From the NCBI GenBank assembly GCA_016929795.1, contig JAFGIA010000360.1:1-51672 (forward strand): DNA of 51,672 nt, in the 5' to 3' direction. Shown here in pieces: positions 23,485 to 36,155 of this stretch (position 1 is its first letter; every line of letters begins with the position of its first letter). The DNA is from Anaerolineae bacterium (lineage in GTDB: Bacteria; Chloroflexota; Anaerolineae; JAAYZQ01). Both the position numbers and the translations under genes were made by a program. The notes under the pieces are model-generated. The model saw only the letters and a program-made list of their open reading frames with translations, was not told the DNA's origin and made no database searches.

Positions 23485-26097
23485 ATGACGACGCCGATGC
23501 GCCGGCAATACCTGCGCATTAAAAAGCAATATCCCGACACGATCGTCTTTTTCCGGCTGGGTGATTTCTACGAGACGTTCGACGACGACGCCAAGGTGGT
23601 GGCCCAGGTGTGCGATATCGTCCTCACCTCGCGCCCCGTCGGCAAGGACCAGCGCGTGCCCCTCGCCGGCGTCCCCTACCATTCCGTGGAAGGGTACATC
23701 GCGCAGCTTATCCAGGCTGGCCACCGCGTCGCCATCGTCGAGCAGGTGGGCGAAGTGACGAGCAACGAGCTGGTGGAGCGTGAAGTCGTGCGTGTCGTCA
23801 CGCCCGGCACTGTGGTCGAGCCCTCGCTGCTCGATGAGCGGCGCAACAACTACCTCGCCGCCGCCCTGATCGACGGCGAGCGCGCCGGGCTGGCCTACGC
23901 CGACATTACCACCGGCGAGTTCGCTGCGACCCAATTTGCGGGCGCGCGCGCGGTACACCTGCTGGCCGAGGAGCTGGACCGCCTGGCGCCGGCCGAGATC
24001 GTCACGCCCCAGCCGGCCGCCGTGCGCGGTGAGCTGGCCCTCGATGAAGTGCCGGTGGAAGCCCCAAACGGTGGCCGCATAGGTTCCGGGCCACTGGTCA
24101 CCGAGCGCCCGGCGTGGCCGTTCGAGCTGGAAACCGCCCGCCAGGCGCTGATGGACCACTTTGAGGTGGCCAGCCTGGACGGATTTGGCCTGGGTGGGCA
24201 ACCGGCCGCGGTGCGCGCCGCTGGCGGCCTGCTCCACTACCTGGGTGAGACCCAGCGCGGCAGGCTGGAGCAGCTCACCGGCGTGCGTAGCTACAGCACC
24301 GCTGAGTTCATGGCCCTCGACGCGTCGACGCGGCGCAACCTGGAGCTGACCGAGACGCTGCGCCGCGGCGCAATGCAGGGCTCGCTCCTGGGTGTGCTCG
24401 ACGTGACGGTCACCAGCCTGGGCGGCCGGCTGCTGCGCAAGTGGCTGACAGAGCCACTAGTCGACGTGGCGCGCCTGGACGCCCGCCTTGACGCCGTGGA
24501 GGTGCTGCACGACGACACCCCCGGCCGGATGCGCCTGCGGATGCTACTCAAGGATGTGTCTGACCTCGAGCGGCTGGCGAGCCGTGCCGTGCAGGGCATC
24601 GCCCGCCCGCGCGATCTCGTCGGCATCCGGCAGACGCTGGAGGCACTGCCCGACATCGTGGCGGCGGTGGGCACCCTGGCAGGGCGCGCCCCCTTCTTTG
24701 CCTCCGTCACCGCCCTCGATCCGTGCCACGAGGTAGCTGACCTGATCGCACAAGCGCTCGTCGACGATCCACCGGCCACCTTGGCCAGTGGCGGCGTCAT
24801 TCGCCGCGGCTTTTCGGCCGAGCTCGACAACGTGCTGACCGCCGCACGCGACGCTAAAACATGGGTGGCCAACCTGGAAGCCGAGGAGCGCAGGCGCACG
24901 GGCATCAAGAACCTGAAGGTGGGCTACAACAAGGTGTTCGGCTATTACCTAGAGATCACCAGGGCCAACGCCGACAGGGTGCCCGACAATTACGTGCGCA
25001 AGCAGACGCTGGTCAACGCCGAGCGCTATATCATCCCCGAGCTCAAAGAGTACGAGTCGCTCATCCTGAATGCCGAAGAGCGGATCGAGGAGCTGGAGAA
25101 CCGGATATTCCGCCAGGTGGTCGAGCAAGTGGCGGCGGCGGGCGGCAGGCTGGTGGCGGTGGCGCGCGCGCTGGCCGAGCTGGATGTGTATGCCGCGCTG
25201 GCAGAAGTGGCGCTCATGCACCGCTATGTGCGGCCACAGCTCACAGAGGAGTATCAGGTCGAGGTGATCGCCGGCAGGCACCCGGTAGTAGAGGTCACAC
25301 GCCGCGACGAGCCCTTTGTACCGAACGATGTGCGCTTTTCGGACGATGAATCGATCCTGATCATCACCGGCCCGAACATGGCCGGCAAGTCCACTTATTT
25401 GCGCCAGGTCGCGCTCGTCGTGCTGATGGCCCAGATCGGCTCCTTCGTGCCGGCCGACGAGGCGCGCATCGGCGTCGTGGATCGCATCTTTACCCGCATT
25501 GGTGCCCAGGACGAGATCAGCGCCGGGCAGTCGACCTTTATGGTCGAGATGGTAGAGACGGCGAATCTATTGAACCATGCCACGGCACGCAGCCTGCTCG
25601 TGCTCGACGAGGTGGGACGCGGGACAAGTACCTATGACGGGATCTCGATCGCCTGGTCGGTGGTTGAGCACATCCACAACCACCCGCGCCTGCGCTGCAA
25701 GACGCTCTTTGCCACCCACTATCACGAGCTGACCCAGCTCTCGGAGCTGCTCCCCAGGGTGCGCAACTATAACGTGGCAGTGGCGGAAGAGAAGGACCGG
25801 GTGGTATTCCTGCGCCGGATCGTGCCCGGCGGCGCGGATCGCAGCTATGGTATCCACGTCGCCCAGTTAGCCGGGCTACCACGCCCCGTGATCAATCGCG
25901 CACGCGAGATCCTCCAGGAACTGGAACAGGAAGCGCGGGCGCCCGGTTCCACCCCACGGCGGATCGAGGTACGCCAGCTTCCACTCTTTGCCACCACGAA
26001 CCCGGCCCTCGATGAGCTGCGCCAGATAGACGTGAGCGCCATGACCCCCCTGGAGGCGATCAGCAAACTGTACGAGCTGCAAAAAAAGGCAGGGTGA
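23485..26097 (+). CDS. mutS: DNA mismatch repair protein MutS
   Basis: 870 residues from the ATG at 23485, preceded by AGGAGGAG. Domain I has the mismatch-reading FFRLGDFYETF (Phe-x-Glu) at about 22-32. The connector, lever and clamp follow (GVRSYSTAEFMALDASTRRN, KVGYNKVFGYYLEITRANAD). The ATPase domain has Walker A IITGPNMAGKSTYLRQVALV, AGQSTFMVEMVETANLL, Walker B LLVLDEVGRGTSTYDG and LFATHYHELTQLSE. It recognises mismatches and recruits MutL; no mutL is adjacent. The length is normal for MutS1. The stop is TGA. Confidence 0.97.
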   Translation: MTTPMRRQYLRIKKQYPDTIVFFRLGDFYETFDDDAKVVAQVCDIVLTSRPVGKDQRVPLAGVPYHSVEGYIAQLIQAGHRVAIVEQVGEVTSNELVEREVVRVVTPGTVVEPSLLDERRNNYLAAALIDGERAGLAYADITTGEFAATQFAGARAVHLLAEELDRLAPAEIVTPQPAAVRGELALDEVPVEAPNGGRIGSGPLVTERPAWPFELETARQALMDHFEVASLDGFGLGGQPAAVRAAGGLLHYLGETQRGRLEQLTGVRSYSTAEFMALDASTRRNLELTETLRRGAMQGSLLGVLDVTVTSLGGRLLRKWLTEPLVDVARLDARLDAVEVLHDDTPGRMRLRMLLKDVSDLERLASRAVQGIARPRDLVGIRQTLEALPDIVAAVGTLAGRAPFFASVTALDPCHEVADLIAQALVDDPPATLASGGVIRRGFSAELDNVLTAARDAKTWVANLEAEERRRTGIKNLKVGYNKVFGYYLEITRANADRVPDNYVRKQTLVNAERYIIPELKEYESLILNAEERIEELENRIFRQVVEQVAAAGGRLVAVARALAELDVYAALAEVALMHRYVRPQLTEEYQVEVIAGRHPVVEVTRRDEPFVPNDVRFSDDESILIITGPNMAGKSTYLRQVALVVLMAQIGSFVPADEARIGVVDRIFTRIGAQDEISAGQSTFMVEMVETANLLNHATARSLLVLDEVGRGTSTYDGISIAWSVVEHIHNHPRLRCKTLFATHYHELTQLSELLPRVRNYNVAVAEEKDRVVFLRRIVPGGADRSYGIHVAQLAGLPRPVINRAREILQELEQEARAPGSTPRRIEVRQLPLFATTNPALDELRQIDVSAMTPLEAISKLYELQKKAG

Positions 26098-26105
26098 GCA
26101 AGGGT

Positions 26106-26134
26106 TTGCTTTTGCGCGGGAAGTGTGATATCAT
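26106..26134 (+). promoter_or_regulatory. Promoter of rex
   Basis: TTGCTT (26106-26111) and TATCAT (26129-26134), spacer 17 nt, about 54 nt upstream of the rex ATG. A TTGTGA...TCACAA-type Rex operator was looked for in the leader and not found. Confidence 0.5.
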
Positions 26135-26187
26135 TTGCACAGAGTATGTGCGCGCTTTCACAAAGAGCACCGGGCGCAGGAGGCAAG

Positions 26188-26832
26188 ATGACACAGGAAA
26201 AGAGGTCGGGGGCAGTAGAAAAGCAAGCACCGGAGATTGTCGTTGCCCGCTTGCCGATCTATTTGCGCGCCCTCGCGCACACGGCCGACGAAGGCCAGCG
26301 GGTGATCGCTTCGCAGGAGCTGGCACAGCGGCTGGGGATGAGCTCGGCGCAAATTCGAAAGGACCTATCCCACTTTGGCGAGTTTGGCAAGCAGGGAATG
26401 GGCTACGATGTGATCTACCTGCGCGACCAACTGCGGGCTATCCTCAACGTCGACAGAGTGTGGGACATGGTGTTGGTGGGCGCGGGCGACCTGGGACACG
26501 CGATCGCCAACTATGGTGGATTTGAGGGGCGTGGGTTTCGCGTGGTAGCAGTATTCGACAGCAACCCACAAAAGATCGGGCGGCAACTGGCCAAGTGCAT
26601 GATCCGCGATATGGTAGATCTGCCCGACGTGCTGCGTGAAATGAAAATCAAGATCGGCATCGTCGCCGTGCCTGCCGCGGCCGCGCAGGATGTAGTGGAT
26701 AGCCTGGTGGCAGGGGGAGTGAAGGCAATTCTGAACTATGCGCCGATCTCAGTCATGGCGCCGGATGGGGTGCACGTCCAGTACATCGACCCTGTCGCAC
26801 ACCTGCAGCGGATGAGCTATTACCTGGAGTAG
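26188..26832 (+). CDS. rex: Redox-sensing transcriptional repressor Rex
   Basis: 214 residues from the ATG at 26188 after GCAGGAGG. The N-terminal winged helix has SQELAQRLGMSSAQIRKDLS and HFGEFGKQGMGYDV, the Rex recognition segment. The Rossmann domain has VLVGAGDLGHAIANYGGFEG, then AVFDSNPQKIGRQ and the IVAVPAAAAQDVVD strand. Rex senses the NADH/NAD+ ratio and represses respiratory and fermentative genes. In the window its plausible targets are the atp operon or the redox genes, but no operator was found. It converges with mreB. Confidence 0.95.
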   Translation: MTQEKRSGAVEKQAPEIVVARLPIYLRALAHTADEGQRVIASQELAQRLGMSSAQIRKDLSHFGEFGKQGMGYDVIYLRDQLRAILNVDRVWDMVLVGAGDLGHAIANYGGFEGRGFRVVAVFDSNPQKIGRQLAKCMIRDMVDLPDVLREMKIKIGIVAVPAAAAQDVVDSLVAGGVKAILNYAPISVMAPDGVHVQYIDPVAHLQRMSYYLE

Positions 26833-26851
26833 CGGTTTACGCTGGAAGGCT

Positions 26852-26892
26852 GGAAGATTGGAAGGCTGGGCAGATCAGCCTTCCAATCTTCC
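26852..26892. terminator. Perfect 17-bp inverted repeat between rex and mreB
   Basis: GGAAGATTGGAAGGCTG (26852-26868) and its exact reverse complement (26876-26892) flank a 7-nt loop, between two convergent genes. It probably acts as a bidirectional terminator. The GGCTGGAAG/CTTCCAGCC unit also occurs near 3535-3555, so the element is partly a dispersed repeat. Confidence 0.55.
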
Positions 26893-26894
26893 AA

Positions 26895-27899
26895 CTAGTA
26901 GGTCGGCAGGCTGCGGCTGATCACAGCATAGTTCTCGAGCGCCTTGCCGGCGCCGAGGGCCACGCAGGCGATCGGGTTATCGGCCACGTAGCAGGGAACG
27001 CCTGTTTCCTTTGTCAGGAGGCGGTCAAAGCCGCGCAACTGCGAGCCCCCGCCGGTCATCACGATGCCGCGGTCGATGACGTCGGAGGCCAGCTCGGGTG
27101 GCGTCTTTTCAAGGACCCCTTTCACCACCCCGACGATAGAGGACAATGGCTCGGCAATCGCCTCGGTAATCTCGCCGGCGCTCACCTGGATCGTTTTGGG
27201 CAAGCCTGATACCTGGTCACGGCCGCGCACCTCCATCTTGATCTCTTCTTCCAGGGGGAGGGCGCTACCGATTTTGATCTTGACTTCTTCGGCTGTGTGC
27301 TCGCCGATCATCAGGTTATATTTCCGCTTCACGTAGCTGATGATCGCCTCGTCGATCCGGTTTCCACCGACACGGACGGAAGAGAACTCGACAATGCCGT
27401 TCATCGAAATGACGGCGGCCTCGCTCGTGCCTCCCCCGACGTCGACCACGAGATTGCCGGTGGGCGTATCGACGGGCATGCCGGCGCCGAGCGCGGCCGC
27501 CAGCGGCTCGGGGATGAGGTACGCTTCACGTCCGCCGGCCTGGATGGCCGCATCGTGCACCGCGCGGCTCTCGACGCTGGTGACGCCGACGGGAACGCTG
27601 ATCGCGATCAATGGCTTGAACGGACGCAGGCGCCCCGCAACCTTCTCAATAAAGTAGCGCAGCATCGCCTCGGTGACCATATAATCGGCGATCACGCCAT
27701 CGCGCAGGGGGCGTGCCACCTCGATGGTCTCTGGCGTGCGTCCCAGCATCGCCCGCGCATCGCGCCCCACGGCGACGATCTTGTTGTCATTGATGGCAAT
27801 GGCGACTACAGATGGCTCTTGCAGGATGATGCCCTTGCCCTTTACCCACACGAGCACGTTCACTGTGCCCAGGTCCACGCCTATGTGCTTTGTTAGCAT
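26895..27899 (-). CDS. mreB: Rod shape-determining protein MreB
   Basis: 334 residues, an actin-fold ATPase. Phosphate 1 is [20 protein letters not shown], phosphate 2 is [20 protein letters not shown], and the adenosine loop is [18 protein letters not shown]. It forms membrane-bound filaments that position wall synthesis. No mreC or mreD neighbours it, so it is a stand-alone copy. The V in DLGTVN differs from the common DLGTAN. The promoter at 27948-27976 is near consensus. Confidence 0.95.
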   Translation of the reverse strand: MLTKHIGVDLGTVNVLVWVKGKGIILQEPSVVAIAINDNKIVAVGRDARAMLGRTPETIEVARPLRDGVIADYMVTEAMLRYFIEKVAGRLRPFKPLIAISVPVGVTSVESRAVHDAAIQAGGREAYLIPEPLAAALGAGMPVDTPTGNLVVDVGGGTSEAAVISMNGIVEFSSVRVGGNRIDEAIISYVKRKYNLMIGEHTAEEVKIKIGSALPLEEEIKMEVRGRDQVSGLPKTIQVSAGEITEAIAEPLSSIVGVVKGVLEKTPPELASDVIDRGIVMTGGGSQLRGFDRLLTKETGVPCYVADNPIACVALGAGKALENYAVISRSLPTY

Positions 27900-27947
27900 C
27901 TACTATTCACCTGATTTCGATTCTGTACACGACACGACCGACAATGA

Positions 27948-27976
27948 ATTGTACGAGTTTTCGCCCAGGTTGTCAA
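27948..27976 (-). promoter_or_regulatory. Promoter of mreB
   Basis: Minus-strand TTGACA (27976-27971) and TACAAT (27953-27948), spacer 17 nt, about 49 nt upstream of the mreB ATG. Confidence 0.65.
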
Positions 27977-28095
27977 TGTCGGCCCAGGTCACTGCAAAAA
28001 GGGGTGTATCTCAATTCCGACGATAACTTGGTGCCCACGGCGAGAACGGCCCAGGGGACGGGGCCTTGAGCCGACGAATCTGGAAATGCACCCGC

Positions 28096-28132
28096 AAAAA
28101 GTGGGGAGGGGAGTGCTTCCCGTCCCCACTTT
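28096..28132 (-). terminator. Intrinsic terminator of the atp operon
   Basis: Read on the minus strand, AAAGTGGGGA and TCCCCACTTT form a stem closed by an inner GGGA/TCCC pairing, directly followed by TTTTT. It begins 6 nt after the atpC stop and is the clearest rho-independent terminator in the window. Confidence 0.75.
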
Positions 28133-28137
28133 CTCGT

Positions 28138-28593
28138 TCAGGATCGAGTCGCTGGCGGCGGGCCACCTTGAGGCGGCCGCTGGCGGCGGCTGCGTTGCGC
28201 CACCTTGATCCGGATCGCGGCACGGCGCAGCGCTGCCTGGGCGCGGATCATGTCGGCATCCACTTCCTTTTCCTGCTCCATGAGCTCCTCAGCGCGGCGG
28301 CGCGCAGCCTCGGCCCGCTCCAGATCGATCTCGTCCGCACGCTCGGCCGAATCGGCCAGGATGGTCACGTGATCTGGCCCCACCTCCATAAAGCCACCGC
28401 CGATGGCGATATAGATCTCCTCGGCACCCGCTCGACGGAGGGTCAGCTCACCAAACGTGAGCGCCGTGATCAGGGGCGCGTGGTTGGGCAAAATACCCAA
28501 CTGCCCCTCGATGCCTGGGGCCACGACGACGTCGACGTCGCCTTCGAACACGGCGCGCTCGGCGGTCACGACTTCACAGCGTAACTGGGCCAT
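28138..28593 (-). CDS. atpC: ATP synthase epsilon subunit
   Basis: 151 residues. The N-terminal beta-sandwich is normal (LRCEVVTAERAVFEGDVDVV, GIEGQLGILPNHAPLITAL). The helical C-terminal hairpin (RADEIDLERAEAARRRAEEL) is followed by a ~25-residue Arg/Pro/Gly-rich tail not usual in the family. It is part of the F1 central stalk and inhibits ATP hydrolysis. The ATG touches the atpD stop (TAGATG). It is the last gene of the operon. Confidence 0.94.
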   Translation of the reverse strand: MAQLRCEVVTAERAVFEGDVDVVVAPGIEGQLGILPNHAPLITALTFGELTLRRAGAEEIYIAIGGGFMEVGPDHVTILADSAERADEIDLERAEAARRRAEELMEQEKEVDADMIRAQAALRRAAIRIKVAQRSRRQRPPQGGPPPATRS

Positions 28594-30000
<1,407 letters not shown>

Positions 30001-30009
30001 TCACCAGTC

Positions 30010-30918
30010 TCACCGTTTCAGTTTCGTCAGGGCCTCGGCGCCGCCGGCGATGTCGAGCATCTCGCGGGTGATGGCCTCTTGCCTGGCACGGTTATAAGTC
30101 AGTGTCAGATCTTGGACGAGCTCATTGGCATTGTCGGTGGCGTTGCGCATCGCGACCATGCGTGCGCTGTGCTCGCTGGCGAGCGCCTCGAGCACTGCCT
30201 GATAGACCTGGAGCTCGGTAAAACGCGGCAGCACTGTGTCCAGGATCGTCTTGGGATCGGGCTCGTATATATACTCGACGCTCGACGATAGTGGGCGCGC
30301 CTCTCGATAGGTAGAAATTGCCGTCGCGCCAAGGTCGAGCGGCCGGATCGGCAGCAGTTGCCACATTGCCGGATGCTGCACGAGGGTGTTGACAAAGTCC
30401 GTGTGCGCCAGGTAGACGACGTCATAGTGCCCGGAGAGAAACCCGCCTATCACGGCCGAGGCGATGGGGGTGACGTCGAGCAATCCTGGCCTGTCGGGCA
30501 GGTCGGAAAACTCGGCGCCGATGGTGTATCCCATGCGCCACATCGCCTGCCGGCCACGCCGTCCCACCGTGATCAGTTCCACAGGGTGGGGCAGGTCGGC
30601 AATAAAGCCGGCGGCAGCAGCGATCATGTTGTGGTTATAGCTGCCGGCAAGGCCCTTGTCGGAAGTGATGAGCACCATTCCGACGCGCTCTATGGCCTCG
30701 CGCGTCTGCAGCAGAGGGTGGACATCCTCGCCCACACCGCGCTGCGCCGCGAGATTGACCAGGATCTGCCACGCTTTCTGTGCATAGGGACGAGTGGCCG
30801 TCACCTGCTCCTGTGCGCGGCGCATCTTGGACGCGGCAACCATCTGCATCGCGCGCGTCACCTGCGCGATGTTACGGACACTGCGAATCCGGCGCCGGAT
30901 CTCTCGAGTACTGGGCAA
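30010..30918 (-). CDS. atpG: ATP synthase gamma subunit
   Basis: 302 residues starting at a TTG (30918) after GGAG. The N-terminal coiled coil has REIRRRIRSVRNIAQVTRAM and QMVAASKMRRAQEQ. ITSDKGLAGSYNHN is the Rossmann-like part. The C-terminal helix MRNATDNANELVQDLTLTYN-RARQEAITRE is the family signature. It is the rotating shaft of F1. It is separated from atpA by an inserted lipoprotein gene. Confidence 0.95.
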   Translation of the reverse strand: MPSTREIRRRIRSVRNIAQVTRAMQMVAASKMRRAQEQVTATRPYAQKAWQILVNLAAQRGVGEDVHPLLQTREAIERVGMVLITSDKGLAGSYNHNMIAAAAGFIADLPHPVELITVGRRGRQAMWRMGYTIGAEFSDLPDRPGLLDVTPIASAVIGGFLSGHYDVVYLAHTDFVNTLVQHPAMWQLLPIRPLDLGATAISTYREARPLSSSVEYIYEPDPKTILDTVLPRFTELQVYQAVLEALASEHSARMVAMRNATDNANELVQDLTLTYNRARQEAITREMLDIAGGAEALTKLKR

Positions 30919-30950
30919 CTGTCTACTCCTTGGGCGTGATGGCCCACGTG

Positions 30951-31622
30951 CTAAGAGTCAGATGGCTTTGGATCAAGAAGCAGAACGCGCTCTTCGCTGC
31001 TCATGCTCACGTCCAAGCCTATCGGTTTTCCATTCTGGTCCACCCCTGTTTGGCGCACCACGCGCACCCACCAATGTACAGTGCCCACTCCTTCCGCCGC
31101 TGGCGGGTGAAAGGGCGCGAGGAATGTCTCGTCGGCACGAAATTGGGTGTCGCGCGTCAATACATAGTCACCGTACCACGACTGTCCTGCCGCCCCGGGC
31201 CGCCGCTCGAGATGAAGATGGTAGAACTCGTCTGCCGCCAGGGTGCCCACCGGCGTCCATTTGAAGAGCACAACGGTGTGCCAGGCCACTTGCTGGCGAG
31301 GCAGCGGCTCTGCCAGCGTGGGAGCCGGGTATTTGATCGCGGCCGGCACCGCTGTGGGTGTCTTGGTCGGCGCCTGCCGGGTGACAGACGCGGCGGCGCG
31401 TCGTGCGGTGGGCGTTGCGACGACGATCCAGGGGGTTTGCGTTGGGCAAAAACTGGTCGGGCACCCCCCTATCCCGCCGGGAGCGAGCGTCGCCGTGACC
31501 ACGACAATCCACGGAGTCTGGGTCGGCGGTGCCTCGGTTGGCTGTAGCTGTGCGCCACAGCCAACAAGCGCGGCAGCCACCCCGATCATCACACAACAGC
31601 CGATGGCCCAACCCCACTTCAT
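30951..31622 (-). CDS. Lipoprotein inserted in the atp operon
   Basis: 223 residues from the ATG at 31622. The signal peptide ends in AALVGCG, a lipobox, so the mature protein is probably lipid-anchored at Cys22. A Thr/Pro-rich low-complexity stretch has two copies of a TQTPWIVV(V/A)T repeat. A ~110-residue domain follows, rich in aromatic residues (VLFKWTPVGTLAADEFYHLH, GTVHWWVRVVRQTG), with a fibronectin-III/GW-like beta pattern. It lies on the same strand between atpA (31 nt) and atpG (32 nt), with no promoter seen. It is therefore co-transcribed with ATP synthase. Function unknown; similar proteins are common in Chloroflexota surfaces (inference). Confidence 0.82.
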   Translation of the reverse strand: MKWGWAIGCCVMIGVAAALVGCGAQLQPTEAPPTQTPWIVVVTATLAPGGIGGCPTSFCPTQTPWIVVATPTARRAAASVTRQAPTKTPTAVPAAIKYPAPTLAEPLPRQQVAWHTVVLFKWTPVGTLAADEFYHLHLERRPGAAGQSWYGDYVLTRDTQFRADETFLAPFHPPAAEGVGTVHWWVRVVRQTGVDQNGKPIGLDVSMSSEERVLLLDPKPSDS

Positions 31623-31653
31623 CCTCGCCTCGAGCTCACACCCCACCTCATCC

Positions 31654-33180
<1,527 letters not shown>

Positions 33181-33255
33181 TCTGCCTCCATCAGACGTAA
33201 TATCCTGCTATGGTCCCCTGTACCACAGCATGGATCCAGAACACGCAGCATCCGC

Positions 33256-33287
33256 CAGTGCCTGGCACGCGCCGGTGCCAGGCACTG
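33256..33287. repeat. Intra-operon palindromic repeat between atpH and atpA
   Basis: CAGTGCCTGGCAC and GTGCCAGGCACTG form a perfect 13-bp stem with loop GCGCCG inside the 136-nt atpH-atpA gap. This GTGCCAGGCACTG type is a known dispersed palindrome form in several genomes. In this place it could stabilise mRNA ends or attenuate transcription into atpA. Confidence 0.6.
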
Positions 33288-33316
33288 GGCGCGTGCCGCA
33301 CGCGTGCGTAGCGCAC

Positions 33317-33838
33317 TTATGCGACCAATCGTTCTCGCAGAGCCGCCAGTTTTCCCGCGACCGTGCCGTCGATCACCCGGTCGCCAACGCGCACATAGAC
33401 GCCGCCGAGCACTGACTCGTCGACCTCGAATTGAAAGTCGAGATCTGCTCCGAAACGGGCGACGAGCCTGGCACGCAGGCGGGCCTTTTCCTCTTCCGTC
33501 ATGGGCACGGCAGTCACGATCCGGGCGCGTGTGAGCTGCGGCCGGCGAGCAACCATCCGCTCGAACTCGACCAGCACGGCATCCAGATCGTCGAGCTGCT
33601 TGTTTTCGAGGAGCGTGCCCACGAATTTACGAACCTCAGAGTCAAGGCCACGCGGCACCGCTCTCGCCAGGTGCTCCAGCTTTTCGCGCACGGGCATCGC
33701 CGGGTCGCGGACAGTCGCGCGAAGCGCCGGATCGCGCCTGAGGGCACTCTGGATGGCGCCAAGCTGGCGGGTCCACGGCTCCAACGCCAGCTCATAGATG
33801 GCCGCGGCATATTCTTGGGGTTGGGCCTGTGGGCTCAC
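33317..33838 (-). CDS. atpH: ATP synthase delta subunit
   Basis: 173 residues. The N-terminal helical domain (QEYAAAIYELALEPW) and the C-terminal VTAVPMTEEEKARLRARLVA plus VDESVLGGVYVRVGDRVIDG (the delta signature) are present. It links the b stalk to the top of F1. It starts at a GTG that overlaps the atpF stop, indicating coupling. Confidence 0.93.
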   Translation of the reverse strand: MSPQAQPQEYAAAIYELALEPWTRQLGAIQSALRRDPALRATVRDPAMPVREKLEHLARAVPRGLDSEVRKFVGTLLENKQLDDLDAVLVEFERMVARRPQLTRARIVTAVPMTEEEKARLRARLVARFGADLDFQFEVDESVLGGVYVRVGDRVIDGTVAGKLAALRERLVA

Positions 33839-34329
33839 TTGAGTTCCTCGGTCTCGTCGATAAACTCGGCGATGAGCCGCCGCTGGGTGTTACGATCCAG
33901 CGCCTCGCCCAACACCTTGTCGGCGATCGTCAATGACAGGTCGGCCACTTGCTGGCGCAGCTCGGTCATGGCCTGCTCGCGCTCGCGGGAGATCTCTTCG
34001 CGGGCGCGTGCAATCAGTTGCTGCGCGTCGGCGCGCGCCGCCTCCAGGATTTCCTGGCGGGTCTGCTCGCTCATCTGGGTTGCCCGCGCTACGACCTCTT
34101 GCCCTTCGCGGCGCGCCTCGGCCATTCTGCGCTCATATTCCTGCTCCACTTCTGCAGCGCGTCGGGACGCAGCTTCTGCATCCTCGAGCCCCTGCCTGAT
34201 CCGCTCGCGCCGTTGATCGAGCATGCCCAGGACGGGCTTGTAGGCTACAAAGTAGAGGAGCAAGGCCAGCAAGGTAAAGTTGACGATCTGGGAGATAATG
34301 TAGCCCAGATTGATGCCTAATGCTTCCAA
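33835..34329 (-). CDS. atpF: ATP synthase b subunit
   Basis: 164 residues. One N-terminal membrane helix (LGYIISQIVNFTLLALLLYF) is followed by a long charged coiled coil (DQRRERIRQGLEDAEAASRR through EEISREREQAMTELRQ). It is the peripheral stalk of Fo. Only one b gene is present, so the stalk is a homodimer. Confidence 0.93.
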   Translation of the reverse strand: MEALGINLGYIISQIVNFTLLALLLYFVAYKPVLGMLDQRRERIRQGLEDAEAASRRAAEVEQEYERRMAEARREGQEVVARATQMSEQTRQEILEAARADAQQLIARAREEISREREQAMTELRQQVADLSLTIADKVLGEALDRNTQRRLIAEFIDETEELK

Positions 34330-34344
34330 GCCGAAACCTCCTCC

Positions 34345-34376
34345 GATTTACGATTTACGATTTATGATTTACGATT
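34345..34376. repeat. GATTTAC direct-repeat tract
   Basis: Four near-identical copies of GATTTAC/GATTTAT in tandem in the atpE-atpF gap, echoed by GTAAATC at ~34410. Such short AT-rich tracts recur between genes here (for example near 48735). Confidence 0.45.
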
Positions 34377-34434
34377 GGGAGCCCCGTTGCGCGGGGCAGG
34401 GTGCAATCGTACACCGTAAATCTGAAATCATCAA

Positions 34435-35755
<1,321 letters not shown>

Positions 35756-35756
<1 letters not shown>

Positions 35757-36007
35757 TACTCTTCTACCTCCTCACTTCTTTCGGCTGCTCTCCTTTCGGC
35801 TTTGCGATCCGCCTCTTCGACGATGGGGCGAAAGGTGCGAAGGGCGGCCCGGGCTACGCCGACTGTGGCAGCCAAGACGCCCAGCCCCGCTCCCAGGAGA
35901 ACAAAGAGCGGGCTGCTGTCGAACCGGTTGTCGAGCCAGAGCCCCACGAGCAGAGGAATCACCAGAGAAAAGAGCATGGTCCAACTCAGGTTGAGCGCCA
36001 TGCTCAT
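35756..36007 (-). CDS. atpI: AtpI/AtpZ-like ATP synthase assembly protein
   Basis: 83 residues from the ATG at 36007, which has AGGGAG upstream; an ATG at 36025 would add six residues. Two membrane helices (SWTMLFSLVIPLLVGLWLDN, PLFVLLGAGLGVLAATVGVA) and a charged C-terminus match the small F0F1 ATPase chain I/AtpZ group. These assist c-ring assembly or ion transport. It is the first gene of the atp operon. Confidence 0.8.
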
Positions 36008-36054
36008 GGCTTCTCCCTTTTTCATGAATACGCAGACTCCTCAGGGTAAGCTCG

Positions 36055-36106
36055 GGTACTTTGCTATAGTCGCGCGGCACCGACCGCACGATTATAGCAA
36101 AGTACC
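36055..36106. promoter_or_regulatory. 23-bp near-perfect inverted repeat over the atp promoter
   Basis: Arms 36055-36077 and 36084-36106 (one G-T pair and one C-A mismatch in 23) flank a 6-nt loop. The right arm contains the minus-strand -10 TATAAT. A dimeric regulator bound here would cover the -10 box and the start site of the atp operon. Alternatively it is a dispersed palindrome that gave rise to the promoter. Confidence 0.6.
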
Positions 36107-36119
36107 GTCTACTTGACAA
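36091..36119 (-). promoter_or_regulatory. atpI: Sigma70 promoter of the atp operon
   Basis: Minus-strand TTGTCA (36119-36114) and TATAAT (36096-36091) with a 17-nt spacer. It lies ~85 nt upstream of the first atp gene and 37 nt beyond the end of the upstream M42 gene. Confidence 0.7.
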
Positions 36120-36155
36120 GTATGCGTCTTGCTTGATCCAGCTACTGCTGGGCAA

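Noticed and set aside
26098..26187. Rex operator in the rex leader
   Set aside because: No TTGTGA-N6-TCACAA-like palindrome could be found.
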